Below are positions 1 through 8,182 of a stretch of 36,904 nt of DNA, one piece after another (the stretch's first letter is position 1; every line of letters starts with the position of its first letter). The notes below the pieces were generated by a model. The model worked only from the letters and a program-made list of their open reading frames with translations. It had not been told where the DNA came from and searched no databases. The translations under genes were made by a program, and so were the position numbers. The DNA comes from Chloroflexota bacterium (GTDB lineage Bacteria > Chloroflexota > Anaerolineae > UBA4142). The stretch covers positions 1 to 36,904 of the forward strand of contig VGOB01000022.1 in assembly GCA_016865935.1 (NCBI GenBank), in the 5' to 3' direction.

Positions 1-1966
1 TGAGCGGCGGCAAGCCGAGCGCGCTATCCTTGAACACTTCGACCAGTTGCCCGCCCAAGCCAAAGAGCAGAACAGGACCGAATTGCGGATCGACACTGCT
101 TCCTAGGATCAGTTCGTACCCGTCGAGTTTGATCATCGCTTGCACGGTGACGCCCTGGAAATGCTTCGCGCCCACTTTTTCGCCCACCGATTTCTTGATC
201 GTGTTGAACGCGCTCTTGACCGCGTCCGCGTCTTTCAAGTTCAACATCACGCCGCCCACGTCAGTCTTGTGCGTGATCGTTTCTGAGTACAGTTTCAGCA
301 CGACGGGATAACCGATTTCGCTGGCGTGTTTGACCGCGTCTGCTTCGCTCGTCGCGATGCGCGTTTCGACGATCGGGATGTGATACGCCGCGAGCAATTG
401 CTTCGATTCGAATTCGGTGAGAATCGTGCGCCCGGACGCGCGCACCTGGTTGATGATTTGTTCGCTTTGATCGAACGACGAAACGGTTCCATTGCTCTTG
501 AAATGCGGCGGTAGCGTTGGCGTTTCGTACAACGTCTTCAAGTTCTGCGAGTACTGCCACATATAACTGAACATTCGCACCGCGTCGTCCGGATATTCGA
601 AGCTGGGAATGTGCGCGTGGTTGAGAATCGAAATGCCTGCCGCCACTTCTTTGCCGCCCATCCAACTGGCGAGCACGGGCTTGCCGGTGCTCGTCGCATA
701 CGGTTTTAGTTTTTCCGCGATCTGGGTCGGATCGGTCATCGCTTGCGGCGTGAGAATGACGAGCATCCCATCGCTGTTGGGATCGTTTGCCGCGGTTTCC
801 AACGCTTTGGCGTACCGCTCCGGCGTCGCATCGCCGATGATGTCTACGGGATTGTTGTGACTCCACACCGACGGCAAAAATTCGTTGAACGCATTCATCG
901 CCTCGTCGGAAATGGGCGTCAACTCGCCGCCGCTCGTCAACAGCGCGTCAGTCGCGATGACGCCGGGTCCGCCGGCGTTCGTCACAATCGTCAAGCGCGG
1001 ACCCTGGGGACGCGGTTGCTTCGCCAACACTTCTGCGATCGCGAACAGATCGCCGATGCTGTCCACGCGCAAAACGCCGGAGCGTCTGAACGCGGCATCG
1101 AGTACGTCGTCGCTGCCAGTCAGCGAACCAGTGTGCGACGCCGCGGCTTTTGCCGCGCCTTCGGTGCGTCCGGGTTTGATGATGATGATCGGTTTGATCT
1201 GCGCGACTTCGCGCGCGGCGGAAAGGAACGAGCGCGCGTTGCCGATTGATTCCATATAAATCACGATGCTTGACGTGTGCGGATCGTCGCCGAGATAATA
1301 AATCAGATCGCCCCAATCCACGTCGAGCATCGAGCCGATGGAAACGAAATGCGAAAAGCCGACGTTCTCCTGGAAACTCCAGTCGAGCACGGCGGTGCAG
1401 AGCGCACCGCTTTGGCTGATAAAACCGACATTACCAGAGCGCGCCATTCCTGCCGCGAACGTCGCGTTCAATCCGCTGATCGAACTCATCACACCCAGAC
1501 AGTTCGGTCCGATGATGCGGAGACTACCCGCTTGCGCGATTTGTAGAATTTTCTGTTCCAGCGCCGCGCCTTCCGCGCCGATCTCTTTGAATCCCGCCGA
1601 AATGATGATCGCGCCGGGGATACCCAGGTCAACGCAATCTTTGATGATTCCGGGGACGGACGGCGGCGGCGTGACGACGACGGCGAGGTCAACTTTTTCC
1701 GGCACCTCTTTGATCGTGGTGTATGCTTTGATGCCCAAGACGCCGGGGCGTTTTGGATTGACCGGGAAGACCGTGCCGCCGAACGGATTGCTGATCAAAT
1801 TCCACAACACCGTCCGCCCGACCGTGCCGGGCGATTCGGTCGCGCCGATCACCGCGACATTCTTCGGTTTGAAAATCGCGTCCAGCGCGCGCGGTTCGTA
1901 GCGATAAACGTCGTGCGACGGATCGAACAGCGATGAGGGCTGAGGCAAAGTTACAGACTTGTCCAT
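1..1966 (-). CDS. Acyl/acetyl-CoA synthetase, ADP-forming, fused alpha-beta type (C-terminus beyond window)
   Basis: Reading the minus strand from ATG 1966 gives one open frame of 655 codons that runs off the window. The N-terminal part is a CoA-binding Rossmann domain ([14 protein letters not shown] near residues 38-51). A succinyl-CoA-ligase-like domain follows, with [19 protein letters not shown] and a phospho-histidine-type loop ASHTGSLTG. An ATP-grasp subdomain then begins ([22 protein letters not shown]). This order is that of fused ADP-forming acyl-CoA synthetases, which convert acyl-CoA, ADP and phosphate to the acid, CoA and ATP, or the reverse. The substrate cannot be told. A GGAG-rich heptamer repeat lies just upstream of the ATG. 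The gene is divergent from the polysaccharide locus and is probably unrelated to it. The missing part should be the end of the ATP-grasp domain. Confidence 0.9.
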   Translation of the reverse strand, partial: MDKSVTLPQPSSLFDPSHDVYRYEPRALDAIFKPKNVAVIGATESPGTVGRTVLWNLISNPFGGTVFPVNPKRPGVLGIKAYTTIKEVPEKVDLAVVVTPPPSVPGIIKDCVDLGIPGAIIISAGFKEIGAEGAALEQKILQIAQAGSLRIIGPNCLGVMSSISGLNATFAAGMARSGNVGFISQSGALCTAVLDWSFQENVGFSHFVSIGSMLDVDWGDLIYYLGDDPHTSSIVIYMESIGNARSFLSAAREVAQIKPIIIIKPGRTEGAAKAAASHTGSLTGSDDVLDAAFRRSGVLRVDSIGDLFAIAEVLAKQPRPQGPRLTIVTNAGGPGVIATDALLTSGGELTPISDEAMNAFNEFLPSVWSHNNPVDIIGDATPERYAKALETAANDPNSDGMLVILTPQAMTDPTQIAEKLKPYATSTGKPVLASWMGGKEVAAGISILNHAHIPSFEYPDDAVRMFSYMWQYSQNLKTLYETPTLPPHFKSNGTVSSFDQSEQIINQVRASGRTILTEFESKQLLAAYHIPIVETRIATSEADAVKHASEIGYPVVLKLYSETITHKTDVGGVMLNLKDADAVKSAFNTIKKSVGEKVGAKHFQGVTVQAMIKLDGYELILGSSVDPQFGPVLLFGLGGQLVEVFKDSALGLPPL

Positions 1967-2124
1967 TTCTCTAATCTCCAATCTCTAATCTCCAATTTCC
2001 AACGCGCAACAAAAAAAGCCCAAGCCAAAGAAATGAGCAGGCAAATGTTAATGCCTCTTCCCTCCTTGTGCTCGAGCGTTCGATCAGATGTGGGTGCGGC
2101 ACATCCCATTACGCGTACACCCTC
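1967..2124 (-). promoter_or_regulatory. About 150-nt 5' leader of the acyl-CoA synthetase gene
   Basis: The stretch between the predicted minus-strand promoter and ATG 1966 holds no convincing gene. Read on the minus strand it has a small AGGCA/TGCCT stem (2056-2039), then a run of seven T (2017-2011) preceded by GGCTTGGGC, then the 7-base repeat array next to the start codon. The T run could mark an attenuator, but the stem before it is weak. No known riboswitch class was recognised. Confidence 0.3.
1968..2002. repeat. Heptamer array, 5 units (TCTCYAA type)
   Basis: Five consecutive 7-base units, alternating TCTCTAA and TCTCCAA with a final TTTCCAA. They lie directly upstream of ATG 1966 of the minus-strand gene. 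Read on that strand they supply repeated TTGGAGA sequence, so the array doubles as the ribosome-binding region. Confidence 0.85.
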
Positions 2125-2153
2125 ATTATATTCCGATTCGGTGATTCACGCAA
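2125..2153 (-). promoter_or_regulatory. Sigma70-type promoter for the acyl-CoA synthetase gene
   Basis: On the minus strand, -35 TTGCGT (2153-2148) and a perfect -10 TATAAT (2130-2125) are separated by 17 bases. Transcription would start near 2118. It lies back to back with the plus-strand promoter at 2172-2200. Confidence 0.65.
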
Positions 2154-2171
2154 AAAAGCAATGTCCATAAC

Positions 2172-2200
2172 TTGCTCGCCTTGCCGATGTATGCTATTAT
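2172..2200 (+). promoter_or_regulatory. Sigma70-type promoter for the polysaccharide operon
   Basis: -35 TTGCTC (2172-2177), a 17-base spacer and -10 TATTAT (2195-2200). The predicted start near 2207 would give a leader of about 57 nt containing a GGTCGGC heptamer array and a GAGGAG ribosome-binding site (2252-2257) 6 bases before ATG 2264. Very short intergenic gaps downstream suggest that it drives a long operon. Confidence 0.6.
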
Positions 2201-2219
2201 CATCAGCAGAATTCACGAC

Positions 2220-2247
2220 GGTCGGCGGTCTGTGGTCGGCGGTCGTA
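2220..2247. repeat. Heptamer array, 4 units (GGTCGGC type)
   Basis: Four 7-base units (GGTCGGC twice, GGTCTGT, GGTCGTA) lie in the untranslated leader of the first plus-strand gene. The same word recurs in the arrays at 17930 and 20011. Confidence 0.8.
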
Positions 2248-2263
2248 TTGTGAGGAGCCGCTT

Positions 2264-3190
2264 ATGCATTCGCGATTCATTCGCGCCATCGTTTTGTTTT
2301 TTGTCATCACGAGTCTCGGCGTGCTGGCATGCGATCTCAGCACCTTTGGCTTGGGTCCCGCGCCCAAGCCGAACGTGACGATTCTCGCGCCGGTCAGCAA
2401 CGCGCAGTTCAACGAAGGCGAGGAAATCCAGGTCCAATCTGTGAGCAACGATTCCTCCGGCGTTGCGCGCGTCGAACTCGCCGTAGATGGCGCGACCGTC
2501 GCGACCGATGTCCCGCCGATTCCCAAGGGGCAAACGGCGTTCACGGTGATTCAGCGCTGGAAAGCGACGCCCGGCACACACACGCTCAGCGTCCGCGCGT
2601 TCAACGCCTCCGGCGCGGCAAGCGAGCCGGCACTCGTCACCATCATCGTCGCGCCGTCGTTCGCGCAATTGCCCACGCCGATCCCGACCCAGGTCGTTCA
2701 ACCGCCGCTGGGCGCGCCCAGTCCCACTTTGCCACAACCCGTCGCCACTCAGCCCGGCGCGCCGCAACCCACTGCCACGCGTGTGCCTACGCGCCCGCCC
2801 GCTTCACCCACGACGATCACCGCGCCGCCGGGCGTGTACGCCACCGCGATTCGCGTCGAGCCGAAAGATCCAAAACGCGGCGCGTTCGTCAAGTTCGTCG
2901 TCACGTTCTTGAACACCACGCCGAATCCGCAAACGATCCGCTGGCGCGTCCGCGTCTTCGAACCCGACAAACGTAATTCCTTCGGCGATACCGCGCCGCT
3001 GGACATCACGATCCCGGTCGGCTTGTCCGATCACACCTCCGCCGAAAATTGGCGCGTCACCGGTCCCGGCGATTGCATCCCGTTTTTCGCGCGCGTCTTT
3101 TCGATCGATCCCGGCAGCCGCCAGGAAACCGAATTTGTGAAACCCGACGGCTCGGGTGGTCCCGCCGCCGGATTCCAGGTGTGCCCGTAA
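2264..3190 (+). CDS. Secreted lipoprotein with Ig-like domain and Pro/Thr-rich linker
   Basis: A 308-aa protein with a lipoprotein signal peptide: MHSRFIR, a hydrophobic stretch, then lipobox VLAC with the lipidated cysteine at position 23. Residues about 35-125 look like a bacterial Ig-like fold with VTILAPVSNAQFNEGEEIQV at its start. A linker rich in Pro, Thr and Gln spans about 128-180. A C-terminal beta-rich domain (about 185-308) resembles CARDB or NBR1-type Ig-like modules, with the pattern FVKFVVTFLNTTPNPQTIRW. The start is supported by GAGGAG six bases upstream. It ends 7 bases before the Wzz-like gene. A role in anchoring or sensing polysaccharide at the cell surface is inferred only from context. 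Confidence 0.8.
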   Translation: MHSRFIRAIVLFFVITSLGVLACDLSTFGLGPAPKPNVTILAPVSNAQFNEGEEIQVQSVSNDSSGVARVELAVDGATVATDVPPIPKGQTAFTVIQRWKATPGTHTLSVRAFNASGAASEPALVTIIVAPSFAQLPTPIPTQVVQPPLGAPSPTLPQPVATQPGAPQPTATRVPTRPPASPTTITAPPGVYATAIRVEPKDPKRGAFVKFVVTFLNTTPNPQTIRWRVRVFEPDKRNSFGDTAPLDITIPVGLSDHTSAENWRVTGPGDCIPFFARVFSIDPGSRQETEFVKPDGSGGPAAGFQVCP

Positions 3191-3197
3191 AGTCGAA

Positions 3198-4025
3198 ATG
3201 GAAAACGATCTGCGAAGATCTTTCGACGTGTTGATCCGCCGTTGGCGGATCGTCATCGCGATGCCGCTCCTCGCGATGCTGGCGGCTGCGCTCGTCACCT
3301 TCGCGCTCAAGCCGACGTACGAAGCGACGGCGACCATCGCGCTCGCGCCTTCCACCGTTGCGGTTTCGCTCTCGAATCTGTTGCCGCCGTACTATTTGAT
3401 GGTAGACGATCCGCGGCGCTTGCCGATTGCGTACACGCCGACGTACTATCTGGCGATCCTCAGGGGCGCGGACGTGGTCAGCGCGGCGAAACCGCCAGCC
3501 GCCATCACACTCGCGTCGGACGGCAATGACCGCGCGCTACTTTACATCCGCGCGCGCGGCGACGATCCCGCGCAAGTTGCCGACGCCGCGAACGCGTACG
3601 CGCGCGCGGGCATCGCGCGCATCCAGCAACTGCTCCAGCCGATGGGGGAAGAGGTGACCGCCGCGCGCCAACGCTTGGACGATGCGGAGAACGCGCTCGC
3701 CGCGTTCGCGCGCGACAATAATTTTGTATACGATCCTGCCGCGCCCGATGTGCCGTCCAATTTGCCGCGCGCCAAGATTCTGGAATTCCAGCAACGCTTG
3801 CGCGAACGCGATATCGCCGAGTCGGTCTACCTCGATTTCGCGCGCGCGCACGAACGGATGGCGATTCTCGCGACCACCGTGTATCGTCCAACGCTGATCG
3901 CCGCGCCGATTCCCACTGTTCCCAGCGCGCCCCAACTCGCGCCGAATGTCTTGATCGCCGCGGCGTTCGGCGGGCTGATCGGATTGCTCGGCGCGTTCAC
4001 GCTCGAACTCCTTGCCCGCCGATGA
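3198..4025 (+). CDS. Wzz/chain-length-determinant-like membrane protein
   Basis: A 275-aa protein with the topology of polysaccharide co-polymerases: a short cytosolic N-terminus (MENDLRRSFDVLIRRWRIV), a first transmembrane helix at about residues 17-38, an extracytoplasmic helical region with coiled-coil character (about 130-215), and a second transmembrane helix at about 250-272. The family regulates glycan chain length together with a Wzy polymerase. No tyrosine-kinase (BY-kinase) domain is attached and none is seen in the window. It follows the lipoprotein after 7 bases and overlaps the next gene by 4 bases (ATGA), which suggests translational coupling. An upstream in-frame start (3156) would lie inside the lipoprotein gene, so ATG 3198 is preferred. 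Confidence 0.75.
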   Translation: MENDLRRSFDVLIRRWRIVIAMPLLAMLAAALVTFALKPTYEATATIALAPSTVAVSLSNLLPPYYLMVDDPRRLPIAYTPTYYLAILRGADVVSAAKPPAAITLASDGNDRALLYIRARGDDPAQVADAANAYARAGIARIQQLLQPMGEEVTAARQRLDDAENALAAFARDNNFVYDPAAPDVPSNLPRAKILEFQQRLRERDIAESVYLDFARAHERMAILATTVYRPTLIAAPIPTVPSAPQLAPNVLIAAAFGGLIGLLGAFTLELLARR

Positions 4026-5128
4026 AACAGTCCTTCTTTCGTCCTTCGTCCTCCGTCCTTCGTCGTTGGTCCTTCGTCATCGGTCTTTCGTCCATCGTCC
4101 TCATCGCCGCGCTCGTTTTTCCCGCCGCCGCGAGCGCGTGGTATCGCAACCAAGCGAACGCGCGGCTCGCGCGCGCCGCTGCCGCAAACGATACCCCCGC
4201 GCGTCTTGCCGCGCTGAACGACGCCGACGCGCAACTCGCGCGCGCCGAGGCGTGGTCGCGCGATGCGCTCACCGCGTTCGCGCGCGCGCGTTCCTGGCTC
4301 GCGCGTGACAACGCGCCGCGCGCCGTCGAAACGTTGCGCGCCACCGGCGATACTCTGCGCGACGATTTCATCGCGCAGTTCATTTGGGGCTATGCCGAGT
4401 GGAGCGCAGGCAACGCAGCTGCCGCGTTCGCGCGCTGGCGTGCGGCTGGCGCGTTCGAGTATTTTCTGAATCGCGCACGGCGCGCTAGTTTCCAGCATCA
4501 GTGGACAAAAGCCGCCGATTTTGCGCGCTTGGCGGTTGGCACGCAACCCGACGATGCCGACGCGCGCTACGCCCTCGGCGATGCGTTGGGGTACGTGGAC
4601 GCGGATGCGGCGTTGCGCGAACTTGAACGCGCGGCAGAGTTGACGCGCGATCCCGAATTGCTGGCAACGATTCTAGCGCGGCAAGGCGAAATTCTTGCCG
4701 CGCGCGGCGAGTTTGCCGCCGCGCTCGCGCGCTTTGATGAGGCAATGCGGATCGCGCCGCGCGACGCGCGCCCGCGCACCGACGCCGCGCGCATCTTGCT
4801 TGCCACGCAACCCGCCGCGCGCGCGCGCGCCGTCGAATTGTTGCGCGAGTCCTTGGCGGTTGCGCCCTGGTATGTCGCCGCGTACATCACGCTGGCGGAG
4901 ATCGCCGAAGCGGAGCGCGATGTTCAAGCGGCGGAGGCGTGGTTCGCGCAGGGTCTGGCGCAGGCGCGCAACAATCCTGCGTTGCTGTTCGCGCGCGCCC
5001 AGTTTTACGCGCGGCAGAATCGGCGGGAAGATGCCAAGGCGGATTTGGTTTTGGCGATGCGTTACGAAACGCGCGAAGATCAGTTGCGTCAGATGCAACG
5101 CGCGTTGGAGGCGTTGAACGCGCGATGA
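4022..5128 (+). CDS. Membrane-anchored tetratricopeptide-repeat protein
   Basis: A 368-aa protein with one N-terminal transmembrane segment (about residues 17-39) and then helical repeats of TPR type. The pattern is clearest at about 160-330, for example RQGEILAARGEFAAALARFD followed by EAMRIAP. TPR proteins act as scaffolds, and in polysaccharide loci they often bridge assembly proteins. Its first 28 residues are encoded by a 9-unit heptamer array (4036-4098), so the N-terminus is unusually rich in Ser, Phe and Arg. It begins in an ATGA overlap with the Wzz-like gene and ends in an ATGA overlap with the polymerase gene, so the three are probably co-translated. Enzymatic activity is not expected. 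Confidence 0.75.
   Translation: MKQSFFRPSSSVLRRWSFVIGLSSIVLIAALVFPAAASAWYRNQANARLARAAAANDTPARLAALNDADAQLARAEAWSRDALTAFARARSWLARDNAPRAVETLRATGDTLRDDFIAQFIWGYAEWSAGNAAAAFARWRAAGAFEYFLNRARRASFQHQWTKAADFARLAVGTQPDDADARYALGDALGYVDADAALRELERAAELTRDPELLATILARQGEILAARGEFAAALARFDEAMRIAPRDARPRTDAARILLATQPAARARAVELLRESLAVAPWYVAAYITLAEIAEAERDVQAAEAWFAQGLAQARNNPALLFARAQFYARQNRREDAKADLVLAMRYETREDQLRQMQRALEALNAR
4036..4098. repeat. Heptamer array, 9 units (CCTTCGT type), inside a CDS
   Basis: Nine contiguous 7-base units, most ending in CGT or GGT (CTTTCGT, CCTTCGT, CCTCCGT and variants), occupy codons about 5-26 of the TPR gene. The reading frame stays open through the array, which encodes most of the N-terminal leader and the start of the membrane segment. 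Confidence 0.85.
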
Positions 5129-6627
5129 GTGCGCCCGTGTCTACCCACGCGATAGACGACGCGACGCGCGAACGGGTCGTCGTTCTCGTGTGCGCGTGCG
5201 CGGCGATGGCGTGGGGCGTGGTTGCCGCGGCAGCATCGGGCGGCTTGGTCATCGCGCTGTTCATCATTGCGTTGTTCGGCGCGCTGGCATTCATTTTGCC
5301 GCGCGCGTGGCTGGGTGTCGCGCTCGTCGTTTTGATTCCGCTTCAATTTTATTTTCCGCTGACCGAATCGTTTTATCTGCGCGGCGCGCTGGTGTTTGTT
5401 GCCGCCGCGGCGTTGCGTGTTCTCGTGACTCGACTAGCCGTCAGCCGCCAGCCATCTGCCATCAGCGGTGGGCGGTCGTTCGCGTGGGCGATCCCCGCCG
5501 CGCTGTTTGTGATCGCCGCGACGCTTGCCGCGTTCGGTGCGGCGAATCGGTATGCCGCGCTCAAGGGCATTTACGATTGGCTGCCGATTTTCGCGGCGGC
5601 ATTCGTCGTCGGCGAGACGACGCGCGGGCAGTGGCGCGCGCGTTTGCCCATAGTGTTGGTGATCGTCGGCGTGGCAGAAGCGATGCTGGGATGGGTTCAA
5701 ACGTGGTTCACCCCCGATCAAATCGCCGAATTACTACAAGGTGGGGCGAGTCAGTGGTTGTATCAACCCAACTTGGTGCGGGAACGCCTGACTGATTTTT
5801 CGTTCAACTGGGTGTTGGGAAATCGCGTCTTGCCGTTTGGCACGTTCATCAACGGAATTGATTACGCGATTTTTCTCGCGGCGATTGCGGGGCTTGGTAT
5901 CGCTTTGTTGACCGCCGACCGCAGCACGGAATACGCAATACGCAACACGCTTCACGTTTCACGTTTCGCGTTTTACGTTCTCGCCCTCGCGCTCATCGGC
6001 TTGGCGCTGTTGCAAACGCTCAAAGGATCAGGGTTGATTGCGTTGGCGGGTGCCGGCGCGGTCTGGGTGTGGGTGTATGGCGCGCGGCTCCGCGCTGTGC
6101 AAGTGTCACTTGTCGCGATGATTGGGCTTGGCGCGCTGTTGCTGCTCGGCGCGATTTTCTTCGAGCCGCTCGTTCAGCGCGGCGCGTTTTTGTTGCAACG
6201 CGAAACGGGCGAATCGTACGAGACGGGGCGTTTGGAAATCTGGGGGCAACTTTTCGCCGCGCTGCCGCAGCGTCCGCTCTTTGGATTCGGCTTGAACAAC
6301 GCGGGGCAACTGATCGCGCCGACCCAGAGTTTGCGCGGCGGCGCGTTCATCGCCAACACCAATTCGCCCGAGAGCGCGTACGTGGCTACGCTGGTCGAGA
6401 CGGGCATCGTCGGTTTTGCGTTCTTGGCGTGGTTCATCGGCGCGATTTTGGCGCGCGCGTTTCGGCGCGCGCGTGATTCGACGCGCGAGGTTGGCGTGCT
6501 GGCGGCAATCGTCGCGCTGTGGTGCGGCAATCTCACGGTGTCCGCGTTGACCACCGATCAGAATGGCTTGTTGCTGGGCGTATTGATCGGGATGGTGTTT
6601 GCAAACGATGCGCGCGCCCAAGAGTGA
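5125..6627 (+). CDS. O-antigen polymerase/ligase family membrane protein (Wzy/WaaL type)
   Basis: A 500-aa polytopic membrane protein with about 10-12 hydrophobic segments and a large loop in the second half. The O-antigen-ligase domain signature is visible near residues 365-425: RLEIWGQLFAALPQRPLFGFG followed by NSPESAYVATLVETGIVGF. Such proteins polymerise or transfer undecaprenyl-linked glycan at the outer face of the membrane. Together with the Wzz-like gene and the MurJ-family gene it could form a Wzx/Wzy-type pathway. Two heptamer arrays (5436-5477 and 5921-5976) lie in frame and encode polar loops between helices. It starts in an ATGA overlap with the TPR gene and its end overlaps the next gene by 20 bases. 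Confidence 0.8.
   Translation: MSAPVSTHAIDDATRERVVVLVCACAAMAWGVVAAAASGGLVIALFIIALFGALAFILPRAWLGVALVVLIPLQFYFPLTESFYLRGALVFVAAAALRVLVTRLAVSRQPSAISGGRSFAWAIPAALFVIAATLAAFGAANRYAALKGIYDWLPIFAAAFVVGETTRGQWRARLPIVLVIVGVAEAMLGWVQTWFTPDQIAELLQGGASQWLYQPNLVRERLTDFSFNWVLGNRVLPFGTFINGIDYAIFLAAIAGLGIALLTADRSTEYAIRNTLHVSRFAFYVLALALIGLALLQTLKGSGLIALAGAGAVWVWVYGARLRAVQVSLVAMIGLGALLLLGAIFFEPLVQRGAFLLQRETGESYETGRLEIWGQLFAALPQRPLFGFGLNNAGQLIAPTQSLRGGAFIANTNSPESAYVATLVETGIVGFAFLAWFIGAILARAFRRARDSTREVGVLAAIVALWCGNLTVSALTTDQNGLLLGVLIGMVFANDARAQE
5436..5477. repeat. Heptamer array, about 6 units (AGCCRYC type), inside a CDS
   Basis: Six 7-base units (AGCCGTC, AGCCGCC, AGCCATC, TGCCATC, AGCGGTG, GGCGGTC) lie in frame in the polymerase gene and encode a polar loop. 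The last two units are approximate inverse complements of the first ones, as in other arrays of this window. Confidence 0.7.
5921..5976. repeat. Heptamer array, 8 units (GTTTCAC/GCAAYAC type), inside a CDS
   Basis: Eight 7-base units drift from GCAATAC-like to GTTTCAC-like words. They encode a loop containing NTLHVSRFAF in the polymerase. A near copy of the same words is found at 11547-11595 in an unrelated membrane protein, where it encodes NTFHVSRFTF. Confidence 0.85.
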
Positions 6628-8182
6628 AATCCGAATGCGGCGGGTTGCCGCGTTTGCCGCGATCACGGCGATTGGTTTTGCGGTGGGCAAGTTGAGCGGG
6701 CTCGCGCGCGAGATGTTGGTGAGCGCGCAGTTCGGGCTTTCGGCTGACCTGGACGCGTACTTGATCGCGCTGACCGTGCCGACGATCATCAACAATGTCA
6801 TCGCGGGCGGCACGATCGTCGCCGCGATGATGCCCACGCTGTCGCGTTATCTCGCGCAAGGCGATCGCGCCGGGTTTTGGCGCGCGGCGAGCGTGGTGAC
6901 GAACATCTTGTTGCTGGTCACGGGCGGCTTGACGATTGTGGTGATGGCGTTGTCCGCGCCGGTCATCGCGTTGGTGGGCGGGGGCTTTGCCGAACCCGTT
7001 CAGCAAACGGCGGCGCGTCTCTTGGTGATTACGATGCCGACCCTGGCGCTGGGCGCGCTGTTGAATATGCTTCTGGTCATTCTCAACGCGCTCGATCGGT
7101 TTGTGGCGCCTGCGCTGATTTTTCTCGCGCTCAATGTGGGCATCATCGTCGCCGTGATCGTTCTTGCGCCGAGTATGGGCATCTACGCGGTGGCGTGGGG
7201 TTTTCTCATCGGCGTTGGCTTGCAGGTCGCGCTTCAGTTCATCGAACTGCAGCGCGAACGTCCGCACTATTTTTTCGTTCTGGATTGGCGTCACCCCGCG
7301 CTGCCCGAAGTGTGGCGCGCGTTCGTTCCGATTGCCGCGCTGTCCGTCATCGCGCAAATCAACCTCGTCGTTGACAAGGCGATGGCGACGACGTTGCCGA
7401 CGGGAAGTGTGAGCGCGTTGTACTATGCCGATGCGATCCTGGGTTTGTTTTATATGCTGGGGACGAGTTTGGGCATCGGCGTGTTTCCCAGTTTGAGTCG
7501 TTCGGTTGCGGTGAATGATTTGGCGGGGACGGGGCAAGCGGTCACGCGCACGACGCGGATGTTGATCTTTGTGCTTGCGCCGCTGACGTTGTTGCTCATC
7601 GTCTTCGCCGCGCCGACGATCGGTTTGATTCTGGGGCGCGGCAAGTTCGATGCGGCCGCGGTGGGAATGACGGCGAGCGCGTTGGGAATGTATGCGATCG
7701 GTTTGATCGCGCTTGCCGTGCTGGGGATTGTGCAGCGCGCGTTCTACGCGCTGTCGGATAGCGTCACGCCGTTCGTCGTCGGCGCGGCGGCGATGCTGTT
7801 GCACATCGCGTTGAATTTGATTTTGATGCAACCATTGTTGCATGCGGGCATCGCGCTTTCCGCGTCTATCAGTACGATCCTGGGAATGGTTGTGTTGGTG
7901 GTTTTGTTGGCGCGGCGTCTGCCGAATGTTCAGATCGCCGAGTTGGGCGGTTATCTTTTGCGCTGTGGCGCGATCGCGTTGGGTGGGACGTTGGTGGTGA
8001 CGATCGGTTTCGACGCGCTGCAAATGGATGTGACCACTGGACTGGGGCGAATCGGCGGTGTGATCTTTGCCGGGATCGGTGGGGTGATTTATTTCGGGCT
8101 CGCGCTCGCGTGGCGCGTGCCAGAAAGTCGAATGGTGTTGCGTTGGGCGTTGGGTTTGTTGCGGCGGGAGGGGCGCGAATGA
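6608..8182 (+). CDS. MurJ/MviN-family lipid-linked glycan flippase
   Basis: A 524-aa polytopic protein of the MOP superfamily with about 14 hydrophobic segments. The N-terminal signature KLSGLAREMLVSAQFG followed by DLDAYLIAL matches the MurJ family, whose founding members flip lipid II. Here it sits between a polymerase gene and a glycosyltransferase gene and no separate Wzx is seen, so it may flip the polysaccharide repeat unit. Whether it serves peptidoglycan or this glycan cannot be told from sequence. ATG 6608 is chosen: it lies inside the end of the polymerase gene (20-base overlap), and a TTG nine bases earlier is less likely. Its end overlaps the next gene by 4 bases (ATGA). Confidence 0.85.
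   Translation: MRAPKSEIRMRRVAAFAAITAIGFAVGKLSGLAREMLVSAQFGLSADLDAYLIALTVPTIINNVIAGGTIVAAMMPTLSRYLAQGDRAGFWRAASVVTNILLLVTGGLTIVVMALSAPVIALVGGGFAEPVQQTAARLLVITMPTLALGALLNMLLVILNALDRFVAPALIFLALNVGIIVAVIVLAPSMGIYAVAWGFLIGVGLQVALQFIELQRERPHYFFVLDWRHPALPEVWRAFVPIAALSVIAQINLVVDKAMATTLPTGSVSALYYADAILGLFYMLGTSLGIGVFPSLSRSVAVNDLAGTGQAVTRTTRMLIFVLAPLTLLLIVFAAPTIGLILGRGKFDAAAVGMTASALGMYAIGLIALAVLGIVQRAFYALSDSVTPFVVGAAAMLLHIALNLILMQPLLHAGIALSASISTILGMVVLVVLLARRLPNVQIAELGGYLLRCGAIALGGTLVVTIGFDALQMDVTTGLGRIGGVIFAGIGGVIYFGLALAWRVPESRMVLRWALGLLRREGRE

Noticed and set aside
6533..8023. A 496-codon open frame on the minus strand opposite the MurJ-family gene
   Set aside because: Its translation is Arg/His/Gln-rich low complexity without motifs; it is the shadow of a GC-rich gene with clear family features on the other strand.
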